From Poa pratensis (lineage: Eukaryota; Streptophyta; Magnoliopsida; Poales; Poaceae), in the NCBI GenBank assembly GCA_947311845.1, contig CAMZMU010000089.1:21322438-21386437 (forward strand): a DNA stretch of 64,000 bases, given 5' to 3'. The notes under the pieces were generated by a model. That model was not told where the DNA came from and searched no databases. It saw only the letters and a list, made by a program, of their open reading frames with translations. Position numbers and translations under genes: made by a program. Position 1 is the stretch's first letter. Each line of letters opens with the position of its first letter. Positions 12,867-24,670 of the stretch are shown here, piece by piece.

Positions 12867-15718
12867 ATGGCTCCACCAGCCCCTCTCGCGTCTCCCTCCC
12901 TGGGTTGCGCGACCACCAGCCCCTCGCCGGCGTCGCCTAGCACGCCGGCGAGCACCACACCGGCGCCTCCCACTCCGGGCGCGTCGGCCACCCGCCCCTC
13001 CCCTGTCTCCCCCTCCCAGCGCTGGGCCCCGCCTGGCTCTGCGGAATCGGCGGCCTCTTGGCTGCGTCGGCTGGCATCCAGCGGTCCGTCGCCTACCTCC
13101 TCCGCGGTCTCGGCTTCCTCGGCTACTGCACCGCGTCCGAGCGGTGGCGGACGGATTGAAGAGGGCTCGCCGCAGCCGCAGGAGCTCCACCCTCCCGTTT
13201 CGGGATCTGGGCATTCATTGCCTGCGCCGGCCGCGGCCAGGCACAGATCCGTCATTACTCGGCCTGAGTGCGGATCCTCAGCTGGAGCCTCGCGTGGAGC
13301 TGCGCCCCTGCCTTCTGCCACCCGCTCCCCGTCCGTTGGCGCCGTTGACCGTCTTCTTTCCCAGAGTGGCAGCTGGTCGTTTCGAGGCGCCGGCGGCGTG
13401 CACCGCCCGTACCTCCCTTGGGCGGACGCAATAATGGCGGCCTGCCGCGCCCATCCCGCGGCAAGGATGCGGACTCCTTTATCAAGCGCTTCCACGGCCG
13501 CTGCTTCCGGTGTCTTGCCTCCGACCACCGCGCCTCCAAGTGCAGAGACCCCGTGCGCTGCGCCATTTGCCTCCGCTTTGGCCACCGCTCTCGCCGCTGC
13601 CGCAAGCGGTCTGCTGTTCCTCAGGGGTGCTCCGCGCCGCCTCCACTCCCGCCGCTGCCACCTCCACCACCGCCTCCGGCTATGGCTAGCGGGTCCCGCC
13701 CGGGGGAGGCGACGCAGCGCCCTGGCCGCGGCTCCACCTTCTCTTTTGCCTCGCCGGCGACCGAGGAGGCCGTTCGTCAGCTGCGGTTCTCGGCTGTGCT
13801 CGTCACCATGTCTGAGCAGCGCCTTGACATCAACCCGCAGCACGTTGCCAGGGCCATTGAGCGCGAGCTCACCATCCCGTTCGATGAGATGCACGTCTCG
13901 AAGCACCACCCGGAGCCCTTCCTCGTGCGGTTCACCCACTCCGGCCACCGAGACATCGCTCTGGCGGCCGGCCGGGCCTCATGCCGCGGCGTGACCCTCT
14001 CGCTGGCGGCCTGGACACCTGCGGTTGGCGGCCATCAGCGCGTCTGGCGCTTCTACTGCCGCCTGGCGATCGAGCGCGTCCCGCTGCAGTGCTGGAACAA
14101 GGAGGATGTACAAGAGGCGGTGGGCCGCTCCTGCGTCATCGATCGCCTCGAGCGGCATTCACTCTCCTGGAGCAACACCTCCTGCGTCTACGCCTGGCCT
14201 GGGCGTGCAGCCCGGACGCCATTCCCACGTCCAACGACTACTCCGTCTTCGACACCCTCCCGGAGCCGCGGGGTCGCACGCTGCCGCCGGAGGGCACGCC
14301 TCGTGTCGAAGGGCTCCAAGGTCCGCAGTTCCCGGTCCTCATCCACCTGGACACCACCAAGGACTACGCGCCGCTGCCGGTGGGCAGCACGGCGGCCTGG
14401 CCACATGTTGAGCGCTTCGACTGGGCGCTTGGCACGGAGGAGAACTCCACGGGCTCGGGCGCCGCCCGGCGCCGCTCCTCTATCCATGACCGCATTCGCC
14501 CGGCGCGCCGTGATGACGATGAAGATGAAGACGACGCCGCCCGCCCTCGCCGTCGGCGTGCGCGTTCCCGCGGCAGCCGTGGTGGCGGCCTGCTCGGCTG
14601 CCGTTCGGACGGAGGCGCCCGTGATCCCGGGCAGCAGCGACGCCGTCAGGATGACGGTAACGGCGGCCGCAACGGTCGCCGCCATGCCGGGGGGGGGGGG
14701 CACGTGACTCCTCCCGGGGCTCTGACTCCAGCCGTGACCAGCCTCACGGCGCGGCCACACCCGCAGTCGCAGCACTAGCCGTTCACGCTCTTGCTCCCAG
14801 GTGGGGTGCAGATCGTGGTCCTCCCCGCCACGGGCTGCGGCGGGTCTGTTGTCTGATGCGCCAGACGCTCCTCTGCTCGGCGCGCCCGTGATCTCCTTCG
14901 CCGAGCCTGACATGCTGCCGCCACGCTCGGACCTGGAGGTGTTCTGGTGCGAGTTCACGCGCGACGACCCGTTGCTGCTTGACTTTGACTCTGCTGTTGT
15001 GGCGCGTCCCGTGGGCCAGAGCTCGGCCCCACTGCTGGCGGAGGACGAGCTGATGTGGTCTCTGCCTTTGGAGGTTTTCGGCCACCTCTCTGGGCCGGCC
15101 CAACAAGAGAAGACCGAGATGGGCCTGGACTGGGACATGCATCCGGAGGCCATTGGTGTTGGGCCTAACAAGCTGTGGCCCGCGTTGGGGCTCCTGGACC
15201 CTGGGGCGTCTGACGGATGCTCGCGCCCCTCTGCTCTCGTGGCTGTCGCTACAGCTCCGCTGGCGGCTGTTGATGACCTCTCTGGTCAGCTGCAGGCCCT
15301 TGAGGTCGACGGCGACACCACCTTCCTCAACAAGGTCTTCGGCATGCTCCCCCCATCAATCATGGGGGCCCCGCCAGTCTTCGCGCCATTTCCGCACCCG
15401 GAACTGCAGTTGGAGCCAACCCCTGCCGGGGCTCCTGTGCGTCGCAGCAGCGCTCGGCTGGCCAAGTCCACGCCGGGGCTCACCCAGGAGCAGAAGGCGC
15501 AAGCACGTCTTGCACAGCAGCTGGAATTCGTCGACGGGCCGAAGCAGTTCAACTCCAAGGTGCGCGCCAAGTATGTTGCGCGCTTCCACGAGCAGCCGCT
15601 CGGGCCTCTCGCCGCGAAGCTTGCTCGGGCTACTGGCGTCGACTCGGCGGCTCGCATCCTCCTGCCTGACGAGGAGCTGGCTCCACTTGCAGGCGAGGCG
15701 CTCGGCGGCCTTGCCTGA
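12867..15718 (+). pseudogene. LINE ORF1 (nucleic-acid-binding, zinc-knuckle) with several frame breaks
   Basis: The plausible coding sequence starts near ATG 12867, 15 bp into the element, and ends at 15718. It carries two CX2CX4HX4C zinc knuckles at about 13502-13600, followed by a proline tract and a folded region around 13750-14190. An acidic/arginine-rich part and a long C-terminal part end at the stop near 15718. Sensible coding moves between frames near 13350 (a stop at 13346 interrupts the knuckle frame upstream), near 14200, at the 12-G tract (14689-14700) and again near 14810-14850. ORF1 proteins of plant LINEs bind element RNA in a ribonucleoprotein particle. I read this copy as broken, although some breaks lie in homopolymers and could be sequencing errors. 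Confidence 0.65.
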
Positions 15719-16018
15719 TGGATGCGCACCGATCTGGGACTCCCTAGTTTGCTATGTTAGAACAACTTCAGTCTGTCAGCGTCAGTGTGTTGTGGTCTGT
15801 TTCTGCGCCGCTTGGTAGCCGCGCCTCGTCTGCTTGCAGCTTCACTGCTCGGAGACCTCTGTGTAGTTTGTGGTGTTTAGGCTGGGCACCCGTGCTTTTG
15901 ACCGGCCATGTCGTCCTCTGTTTGTACTCCAAATTGCGCGCTCTCTCTGTTGGAGGCGTTGCCCTGTTTGCTTTGTTCAGTTCAGGTTTGTTGTCCCTGT
16001 GTCTGCCGAGTTTGATCC

Positions 16019-16954
16019 ATGGATAGGTCCTTCTCGATCCTCAACTGGAACCCGCGTGGGCTCAACGCCAGGGCTAGGCGGCTCGCGGTCCAGTCGCTTG
16101 TGGAGCAGGTCCGTTGCTCGGTCCTCTGCTTGCAGGAGACCAAGCTAGCTGCGTTCTCCCCGGAGGTGCTCCTTGAGACGGTTGGCCCATCTCTCGACGG
16201 CCACGCCTTCCTGCCTGCCGCGGGCACCCGCGGTGGCGTGCTCCTGGCTTGGAACAAGTCAGTGTTCGCCGTCGACTCTATCGAGATCTCAACCTTCGCT
16301 GTCACCGCCCGCCTCACGCCGTGCTCAGGTGGGATCCCCTGGTTCATCACCACGGTGTACGGGCCTTCGGACGATGCTCGTAAACCTCTGTTCCTGCAAG
16401 AGCTGATCGCGCTGCGCGGACGGGTGCCGGGGCCGTGGCTGATTTTAGGTGACTTCAACCTAATCTACGAGGCCAGAGACAAGAGCAACGACAACTTGGA
16501 TCGCCCGATGATGGCTCGCTTCCGGGCGGCCCTGAATGCGAGTGAGCTGAAGGAGATCAAGCTGGCTGGGCGCCGCTTCACGTGGTCCAACGAGCAGGCC
16601 GATCCTACACTTTGTCGTTTGGATCGTGCTTTCTGCGACGTGGACTGGGACTGCGCCTTCTCGAACGCGAGATTGCAGCCGCATGCCTCAGCCATGTCCG
16701 ATCATTGCCCTCTGATCTTGACCTGCGAGTCCCCAATTCCGCGTCCTTTCCGGTTCCGCTTTGAGGCCTTCTGGGTTCATCTTGACGGCTTCACGGATGT
16801 TGTGACCCAGGCTTGGGGGAGCCGTGCGCCGCGCGCGACGCCATGGGCCGCCTGGCCGAGAAGCTGGCACGCACCGCTAGGGCCCTTCGTCTTTGGCACA
16901 AGAATTACATCGGAGACACGAAGATGCAACTGCTCATGGCGCAAGACACCGTGA
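16019..16954 (+). CDS. LINE ORF2, endonuclease part (EEP family)
   Basis: Frame open from ATG 16019, about 300 bp after ORF1. The EEP/AP-endonuclease fold is clear: NWNPRGLN at the start, catalytic QETK (E40), YGP, LGDFN (D145), RLDRAFCD, and SDHCPLIL (D228, H229). This domain nicks target DNA so that the 3' end primes reverse transcription. The true reading continues into the reverse transcriptase in another frame. The switch falls at a run of five Gs (16815-16819), where the count is one base short of continuity. Residues after about 16819 in this frame are therefore spurious. All catalytic residues I could check are present. Confidence 0.85.
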   Translation: MDRSFSILNWNPRGLNARARRLAVQSLVEQVRCSVLCLQETKLAAFSPEVLLETVGPSLDGHAFLPAAGTRGGVLLAWNKSVFAVDSIEISTFAVTARLTPCSGGIPWFITTVYGPSDDARKPLFLQELIALRGRVPGPWLILGDFNLIYEARDKSNDNLDRPMMARFRAALNASELKEIKLAGRRFTWSNEQADPTLCRLDRAFCDVDWDCAFSNARLQPHASAMSDHCPLILTCESPIPRPFRFRFEAFWVHLDGFTDVVTQAWGSRAPRATPWAAWPRSWHAPLGPFVFGTRITSETRRCNCSWRKTP

Positions 16955-19563
16955 TGCTGCTCGATGCGGCACAGGAATCCCGTCTGCTCTCCCCTGATGA
17001 GCTGGAACTGCGCAAGGCGCTCAAGTCGCGTATTCTTGGGCTAGTGGTCATTGAGCGTATCCGAACCAGGCAACGCGCACGTGTCAATTGGCTTCGGGTC
17101 GGAGATGCGAATACTCGTTTCTTTCATCTCAAGGCCAATGCCAGGCGTCGGAAGAACTTCATCCCGAAGCTCACGAGCGACACTGTGGTGGCCACGGAGC
17201 ATGGCCACAAAGCGGCCCTCATCAAGGATTTCTTTGAAGGCCTGCTTGGATCACCGGCGCCGGCGACAGAGACCTTTGATTGGGAAGCCCTAGGCCTGCA
17301 GCCTCTAGACCTTTCTGACCAGGACGTGCCCTTCACGGATGAGGAGATTCTCGCGGCCATTGCGGAGATGCCAGGTGACCGCGCGCCGGGCCCTGATGGT
17401 TTTTGTGATGCCTTCTACAAAGCTTGTGCATCGATCATCATTCAAGACCTGCGGCTAGCGTTCCAGCAGCTTTTCCAGCTAAACCGCTCTAGCTTGCATA
17501 GGCTAAATGACGCCCATGTGGTGCTGATTCCCAAGATTGACGCTGCGGCCTCGCTTGGCGACTTCCGGCCAATCAGTCTCCTGCATAGCTTCTCTAAGCT
17601 GTTCATGAAGGTCTTGGCGACCCGCCTCGCGCGTCGCATCGATGAGCTGGTGTCACCGGTGCAGAGTGCTTTCATCCGCGGCCGCTCGATTCAGGACAAT
17701 TTCTTGCTCGTCCAAGGACAAGTACGGCGCCTGCACCGTGCCCGCAACCCCGCTCTGATGGTCAAGTTGGACATAGCAAAGGCGTTCGACAGTGTCTCCT
17801 GGCCCTTCTTGCTTGCGATGCTGCGCGCACGCGGGTTCAGCCAGCGTTGGTGCGACTGGATAGCACTCCTGCTCTCCACGGCGTCTTCCCGTGTCATTCT
17901 CAACGGCATTGTTGGCGACCGGATTCGGCACCGGCGCGGCCTCAGGCAGGGCGACCCACTGTCGCCGTTCCTTTTCATCCTCGCCATGGAGCCGCTGCAC
18001 CGTCTGCTTGCCCTTGCGGTTGAGGAAGGTGTGCTGTCCCGCCTGCGTGGCCGGGCAAATGGTGTTCGCACGTCGCTCTACGCGGATGACGCCGTCTTCT
18101 TCATCAACCCTGTCAAGACTGAGCTCGAAGCCGTCAAGTTAATCCTGTCGCGTTTCGGCGAGGTCACGGGCCTGCGTGTGAACTTCGCCAAAACTGCTGT
18201 CATCCCGATCAGATGCGAGGGCCTCGATGTCGCGGACATTGTCTCTCCGCTAGGGGCGAGGATTGACTCCTTTCCCTGTAAGTTCTTAGGGCTGCCTCTT
18301 AGCTTGCGCAAGCTGCGCAAGGTGGACTTTCAGCCACTCTTGGACCGCATCGCGAGCCGTCTGGCATGCTGGAAGGCGAAGCTGCTGTCCGCAGCTGGCC
18401 GTCTTGTACTGCTCAATGCAGTGCTCTCGGCGTTGTCTGTGTATTGGATCTCTGTGCATGCCATGCCGGCTTGGGTGCGGAAGGCCATCGATCGACTCCG
18501 GCGCGCCTGGCTCTGGCGCGCCGAGACCACCTGCCACGGGGGCCACTGCAAGGTTGCGTGGAGCAGGATCTGCCGTCCCAAGGACCTCGGTGGGCTGGGA
18601 ATTACTGACCTCGACCGTTTCGGCATCGCGCTACAGCTCAAGTGGCTATGGCAGGAGCGGGTGTCGCCGAACAAGGCTTGGGCTGGCATGCCGGTTCCAT
18701 GCTCTGACTACGATCGAGAGATCTTTGCGGCCTCCTCTTCAGTGGTTGTGGGCGACGGCTCCATCGCTCGGTTCTGGCTCGACAACTGGACGTCTGACGG
18801 TGCGCCGTTCATGCGCTTCCCTCTGCTCTATGCCGCGGCGCGGCGAAAGCACCGCTCGCTGCGTGATGCGTTGACGGACCAGCGCTGGGTGCAGGATCTG
18901 CGAGGTCGGGTCACTACTGACATGCTGCCTGCCTTCGTTCTTCTTTGGCAGGAGGCCGCCGCGCTACAGCTCAACGCGGGGTCAGTTGATACCTTCTCGT
19001 GGCGCGGCTCCGACAACGGCTTGTTCTCAGTTTCGTCCGCGTATAGGATTCAGTTCCTCGGGTCCACGGCCTCGCCGCTGCTAGCTCCGATCTGGCGTGC
19101 TTGGGCGCCTGCGAAGCACAGATTGCTGGCTTGGCTCATGGTTCAAAACCGCGTCCACACGGCTGACCGTCTCATGGCTCGGCAATGGCCAAACTGCTAC
19201 TTTTGCCAGCTCTGTCGTCGGAACCTGGAAACCGCCGAACACCTTCTCGTCGATTGCCCATGGTCCCGCTCGCTGTGGACTTTGGTGGCTGCACGCTTCA
19301 ACCTTGCCTCCCTCGACCCGGGAGCTTGGGCTCAGTCAAGTTCGCTGACAGATTGGCTTCAAGCCCTCTCCTCCGGCTCGACGGCGCAGGCCAAGGTCTG
19401 CAAATCCATGGCGCTCATGGTGATCTGGGCTATCTGGCGCGAACGCAACGCGCGTGTTTTCCGTGAGATCGATCGCCCCGCTTCTGCGGTGCTGAGTGAC
19501 GTGATCGACGAGAGATCTTCTTGGGGGCTGGCTGGGTGCCGCCACTTACGAGATCCTGAGTAG
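16813..19563 (+). CDS. LINE ORF2, reverse transcriptase and zf-RVT part
   Basis: A 916-codon open frame. Conserved RT blocks appear in order: RVNWLRVGDANTRFFH, APGPDGF, VLIPKI, FRPISLL, QSAFIRGRSIQDN, KLDIAKAFD (D320), GLRQGDPLSPFLF, and YADD (423-426, catalytic aspartates intact). The zf-RVT region (from about residue 767, KHRLLAWLM...CYFCQLC...AEHLLVDCPWS) and a Trp-rich C-terminus follow, with the stop just before the 3' UTR. The protein copies its own RNA at the nicked target. The first codons overlap the endonuclease frame because of the one-base break at the G-run near 16815. Apart from that break ORF2 has no stop codon. Confidence 0.9.
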   Translation: MGEPCAARDAMGRLAEKLARTARALRLWHKNYIGDTKMQLLMAQDTVMLLDAAQESRLLSPDELELRKALKSRILGLVVIERIRTRQRARVNWLRVGDANTRFFHLKANARRRKNFIPKLTSDTVVATEHGHKAALIKDFFEGLLGSPAPATETFDWEALGLQPLDLSDQDVPFTDEEILAAIAEMPGDRAPGPDGFCDAFYKACASIIIQDLRLAFQQLFQLNRSSLHRLNDAHVVLIPKIDAAASLGDFRPISLLHSFSKLFMKVLATRLARRIDELVSPVQSAFIRGRSIQDNFLLVQGQVRRLHRARNPALMVKLDIAKAFDSVSWPFLLAMLRARGFSQRWCDWIALLLSTASSRVILNGIVGDRIRHRRGLRQGDPLSPFLFILAMEPLHRLLALAVEEGVLSRLRGRANGVRTSLYADDAVFFINPVKTELEAVKLILSRFGEVTGLRVNFAKTAVIPIRCEGLDVADIVSPLGARIDSFPCKFLGLPLSLRKLRKVDFQPLLDRIASRLACWKAKLLSAAGRLVLLNAVLSALSVYWISVHAMPAWVRKAIDRLRRAWLWRAETTCHGGHCKVAWSRICRPKDLGGLGITDLDRFGIALQLKWLWQERVSPNKAWAGMPVPCSDYDREIFAASSSVVVGDGSIARFWLDNWTSDGAPFMRFPLLYAAARRKHRSLRDALTDQRWVQDLRGRVTTDMLPAFVLLWQEAAALQLNAGSVDTFSWRGSDNGLFSVSSAYRIQFLGSTASPLLAPIWRAWAPAKHRLLAWLMVQNRVHTADRLMARQWPNCYFCQLCRRNLETAEHLLVDCPWSRSLWTLVAARFNLASLDPGAWAQSSSLTDWLQALSSGSTAQAKVCKSMALMVIWAIWRERNARVFREIDRPASAVLSDVIDERSSWGLAGCRHLRDPE

Positions 19564-19693
19564 TCCCGTTAGCATCGGCACTTGCCAAACCCTTTTACTT
19601 TTGGTCCGATGAGTTCCTTGTAGCTCCTTTCCTTCTATCAATATAAAAACGCAGCTCTCCTGCGCTTTTGCAAAAAAAAAAAATCACTGAGTC

Positions 19694-20420
19694 CTAACTG
19701 ATTATATCTTCTTCATTACGCTCAAAATCTGGGCATTTTACATCGCCAGGATCTTCAAATATAAAACACCTTGATTCAAATTAAGGATCTCCATAGTGAT
19801 GTCATCTTTCTGTCTTAGCTAGCATACACTCGGTGAATAAGCTTCTCCACGTGCTTATTCATCATTCCTGACACACACAGAACAAAGTGCCTCCTGAAAT
19901 AAAAATTAGATAAAAGGGATTCCCTTGATTTCATTCATGAAATGAAACCAAACAATCATGTCTGTGCAGTTTGTTACAGTCCAGGACCAAACCAAAGTTC
20001 CTAGGAATATTTCTATTACATTGTAACTTTTTAAGCGACGGATACTAAGAGCGACAGGGTATACATGTTTAAAACCAGTTCACGTTAACATTTAGGAATA
20101 CACTGTGCTCTGAATCCGTCGATCATCCCCGCCAAGCAATCCGAAGTAATATAATTCTCTATTTTTTGCACAGCAGGCGCAAACCACGATCCAGCAGCAA
20201 TGTGAACTTTTTGCACCGAGGCTTTCCACGAGTGAATAAGTCTAATCGCAAGATCCCAGCGACAGTGATACTTCTCCGTTTTTTGCCCTGAAAACACATG
20301 TTATTCCTCACTTTAGAAATGGTCTAGAGAACAACGGAAGCAAAGATATTAATGCAGCAATGCTTTTCCTGATGTTCCCAGTTAGCACAGACAAAGATTT
20401 TTGGTTTTGCATTTAGATAA
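19694..20420. other. intergenic DNA between LINE and Helitron
   Basis: No gene is supported; the sequence is AT-rich. It would have been continuous with the sequence left of 12839 before the LINE inserted. Confidence 0.5.
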
Positions 20421-20454
20421 CTAGTCGTCAACCCGTGCAGTCGCACTGCACGGG
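20421..20454 (-). other. Helitron 3' terminal hairpin and CTAG
   Basis: Stem CCCGTGCAG / CTGCACGGG with loop TCGCA, then a 7-nt spacer and CTAG followed by T on the minus strand. The hairpin is the transposition terminator of Helitrons. Confidence 0.8.
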
Positions 20455-22680
20455 ATAGGTTTGATCATCTGGTTTTTCTTGTCTTCCACATTTATGCTAA
20501 TAGTAGGTTTCATAAAGAGATCACAGAACAATGAACTAAAGTAAAAGGCTATTTCATTATGATCATGGATAATGCAACTGTATTGGCAAAGTGGTTAACC
20601 ATGTATATAGAATTATTTTATTCTCCTATGTAACAATGTATCAAAATGATCTACCACACCATCTATTTCACTAACTGCTAAAGGTACAATAATTATTAAT
20701 TGTATTAACCAAAGCAATATCACATACTTATTTGAATTTTTCTAGAATAATAAGAATAATTGCACAAATATAAGAAGACATGCAAACCACATGCAAGCAT
20801 GTACATAGATTATATATTAACATTAACACTTGGTCCTGAAATGGATCATTATGATGCATGCTGAAGATGAAGACGCACACCAAGTTACCAAATATTATAC
20901 TTCCAAAGTTGATGTATCATTAAGTAGGACAACATATTTCATCGCTTCAAGTATCTTGCAAGCATAGCAACTGCATGCTTCTGGGTGTTGCGTCATGTAT
21001 TATTATATAGCAGTCTCGCACCTTTCACATGATGACAATCATGAAAGGAAATCAGATTGCACTGAATAGGGGATACACTTCTATTTCTCTACTTACAGTA
21101 TGGTGATTATATTATAGCATAACTGAATGACAATTGACAGACAGAACGGACCAAGTTACTGAGGCAGTATGCCAACTCCTTCCAGCTACGATCAGGGAGA
21201 AGGGGAGCAGATAACATGAGAAAAATATGCAAAAAAAAAAAGAAACTCATTCACCATTAGAAATAAGAAATAAATGAAAATGTACTTTCATGATCCATGA
21301 TCTCATATAGGAAAAAAAATATGGAAAATATATTTGGAAAGATCGAAACAGCTACCAAAAAAACTCCACAATATAAGGTTGGATCCTTGTGCTTCTCCTT
21401 AAAGGCCTGAAACATAGTGCATTTCTGATGAGCGACCAAAGTGTGAAAGCAAAATCTACTCGTATCTAACCATTAGGTATGTTAACAAATAATAAATAGT
21501 TAATTCGTCCAACGTGCATACCTACGACCAAAAGATATCTACGTCTATAACAAATAATTTCCAGTTAGCATATATATAAACAAATGGCCTATTTTTCTGG
21601 TTATTAATTCATAGATCTCATTTGAAATAGAAAATAATTTAGACTACTAATGTATGAATCAGATTGTCACCCCAAATTCAGTCAAGCATACATGTACTTA
21701 GAAGATAGCCAAAATTACATAGGACTCCACAAATGACCTTTTGGTCGAATTAAATCATAATTAATGTTACATGTGGAAGGAACATTTAAGAATAACTGAC
21801 GTAAATACACTCGATGTCATTAATAATTTACATAAAAATGATATCTTTATAATATCTCCATCGCTGTAAGAAAAATGCTATGGTTATCAATTCTGATATA
21901 TCAATTAATTACATCATGCTCTCCTTGCTTCGATTATCTAAAAGGAATTAGAGTGTAATATTTTTGTTTCTTTTCTTAGACTGAGAATAGAATATACATG
22001 CGTGCAAGGCCATATTTTCTATTTTTAAAGAAAAAAATTAGAGTTTGAACTATTTTATTGCTCAAGACCCATAATATAGTGTCCTCGCATGTACAAACAC
22101 ATATCGAATCATATAGTGCGCTGTCATGGAATCAGTATCTACATGTAAATTTCTTGGAAGTTTCATAGAGTTAGTGGATCAGATCTTGATCACATAGCAG
22201 CTCTTACTAAAAACAACTTCAGCATGCAGGAGAAACCATAAATTGTACATAATTTAACTGAAATAAGTCTTACTTATGTAGGAAATCAATGGAAAAAATA
22301 CATAAAGCTAATAGAGTAGAAAAAATGAGGAAACAAAAAGGTTAATTTTACCATCAAATTTCGATATTCCTTGGTTCTTCAAATTAATATTGCTTTATTA
22401 GAAGAAGATAATCCAGAAGAGCATAGGAACTAAAACCTACATGGTCCATCTCTGAATACATATTTGAAGGATTTAATGATTTTTTTCATCCAAGTGCTAA
22501 AAGTTAAAGTCGCCAAATTTAATCAGCCGGTAGAGTCAAAAGTCTAGGACTTATTGTTAGAGCCCATTAATTACGTTTTGTACAAAGCACAGGGGAAAAG
22601 TTGCAACAGATGAATATACACGATAGGTCTGAGTTTTGACGCAAATTAATATATGATATGAGAAATTAACCGCCATGGCT

Positions 22681-22999
22681 CCGATATAGATATTGAAAAA
22701 AAATGTTGTAGAAGCTGACCTTTTGATCGGTGAATGTGAGAGCTTGCACTGTTATTTTATTTCTTCATACGCACACAAAAGAAAACTTGCCAGAATGAGT
22801 CCGATACTCTCTTTTTTAAAATATTTATTGCAAAAAGGACCGATATAGATGTTGAAAAAATGCTATAGAAGCTGACTTTTTGATTGGTGAATGTGAGAGC
22901 TTGCACTGTTATTTTTATTTCTTCATAAACAAACAAAGAAAACTTGCCAGCAAAATGAGTCCAATACTCTCTTTTTATTTTTAAAGATGGTTTTACAAA
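22681..22999. repeat. imperfect tandem duplication, about 159-bp unit
   Basis: Copy one begins CCGATATAGATATTGAAAA at 22681 and copy two CCGATATAGATGTTGAAAA at 22840. Both continue through the same 'GAATGTGAGAGCTTGCACTG' and 'GAAAACTTGCCAG' stretches to a 'TCTCTTTTT' end. The copies differ by scattered substitutions and small gaps, so the duplication is old. It lies in the non-coding 3' half of the Helitron. Confidence 0.8.
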
Positions 23000-24304
23000 A
23001 AAAGGACTCCACAACTTTAATGTTAATCTATTAAGATATATACAAAAACAATGTATTTATATAATATCCACACAAAAATATATTATATAGAATAATAAAT
23101 GACTTTCATGTCTGCAAGATGAAGTGATATATTTTACGTAAACTAAAGAAAATGTTTGGTTTTACTTCTGCACTATACTTTAAGCAAAAAGCATTATGCA
23201 ATTTTGCAAACAAAATTAACTGCGTGACAGGAGCCTACGTGTTTAAAAAACAGTACAACACTCTGTATAGTCATGCCTCTACCACCGTCCTTCTAGGGTA
23301 CCAATACCAATATTTTCTCGACATGTTTAAAGGGACATGTTGATGGAATTATTCTATGATTTTTTTTTTTGCGAATTATTGTATGAAATATTTATTCTGA
23401 ATTAATCTAAAGAAGTTTCTAAATCTGAACTGTTTGTTACATTGCTGCTCCCGGTATATCAGTCAGTATTAATTCTTGATAGCAAAGTGCACCAAGAAAT
23501 TTATCCACGCACCTAATTAATTACATATGTTGTACTCCTACGTTGCTATGCGGAATTAATTCTTCAAATCTACAGATCAAGGAAGCAATAAAGAAAAGTA
23601 CCCAGAGATGGACAAAGAAGATCTTAAATCTCTTTAACTCACCGTGAAGGGCACCTTCCATGCATGCTCGGGGCCTGGCGCCTGGGAATTTGGATCATGG
23701 TCGGCGGCAGCTAAACACAGATCGTGGAGCAAGATATTTTTACTTGTACAGCACGCGGGTGGGCGTGGGAGGATTACCACTGCTGCTGGGAATCACGGAC
23801 GTATGCACGGGAGAACTCCTCCGCTGCTGCCGTGGATCCACGGAGCCGCGGATACGTGCGACAAAATAATTTTTCGTCGGAAAATTTAGAAGGAGATCAC
23901 GCTAAGATTTTTTATTCCTCTTTAGAGAGACCCGAGAGACGACGACTCGCGTTGCACCACGGCGAGGGTGCGCTTAATCTGATGGCCACAAACACATCTT
24001 CGGGTAATCTGATGGACAGTATTTCGTAATTACCAGGATTAACGTGGTGGCTTGTATGAGACCTCCAATTAGTAAATATAAGATAAGATATAAGATATAA
24101 GATGGCCCAGGGCCTCAACAGTTTCACACCAAACAGTCGAGCCACAACAGTCAAAAAATAGTTGTTGTATGCTCTATAACTCACCACAAAAAGGCATGTT
24201 TTGTCAGAAACCTCACACTGTATAGAAAGATTTTCATTAGTGAGAAATTTATCATAGAAATGATACCAGAGAAAAGCATGAATTTTATGTAAAGGGAAAT
24301 GCGA

Positions 24305-24670
24305 CACACCTAGCATGGGGAGTGTCCCAACTCCTCTAAAACAAGATGATCCGATTCTTTTAATAGGAAACAGACCAGCTTGGAGTTCAAAGTACCACAC
24401 GATCGGTATGCATAAAAAATATTAAAATGACAAAAAAAAAACATGTTATAGAACCATACAGTGACCTGCAACTTCTCATTTTGATCAAATTGGAAATGCA
24501 ACAAACATAGCATGGGGAGTTTCCCAACTCCTCTAAAACAAGCTGATCCACCTAGAATTAAGATGTGAATCTTTTGATTCTTTTAATAGGAAACATGCCA
24601 GTTTGGAGTTCAAAGTACCCAACGATCAGGATGCATAAAAAATGTTAACATGACAAAAAAAACATGTCAT
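24305..24670. repeat. imperfect tandem duplication, about 200-bp unit
   Basis: The stretch from 'CATGGGGAGTGTCCCAACTC' (24313) to about 24500 recurs from 24509 as 'CATGGGGAGTTTCCCAACTC...' to about 24670. Both copies include 'GGAAAC..GCCAG.TTGGAGTTC' and an A-run followed by CATGT. The second copy ends exactly where the adjacent gene fragment is cut off. Part of the unit recurs again near 39508-39590. Confidence 0.75.

Larger units (their letters stand above)
12852..19680 (+). mobile_element. full-length L1-type LINE with exact 13-bp TSD
   Basis: The 13-bp string AAATCACTGAGTC occurs at 12839-12851 and again at 19681-19693, immediately after a poly-A tail. This gives a 6.83-kb plus-strand insertion with both ends defined. 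Inside are ORF1 with two CCHC knuckles, an apurinic-like endonuclease, a reverse transcriptase with YADD and a zf-RVT cysteine/histidine region. No RNase H domain follows, unlike the second LINE in this window. A short 3' UTR leads to the A-tail. The exact duplication and clean ends indicate a complete, not very old insertion. Confidence 0.93.

Noticed and set aside
12842..13948. 368-codon minus-strand ORF
   Set aside because: Antisense shadow of LINE ORF1; the zinc knuckles and the element's polarity lie on the plus strand.
23910..24110. Possible alternative 5' end of the Helitron whose 3' end is at 20421
   Set aside because: TC-rich starts here (for example near 23929) are not preceded by A, or lie in simple TCTTATA repeats. 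The A|TCTCCACTCC end at 40736 fits better and leaves the Rep/helicase fragment inside.
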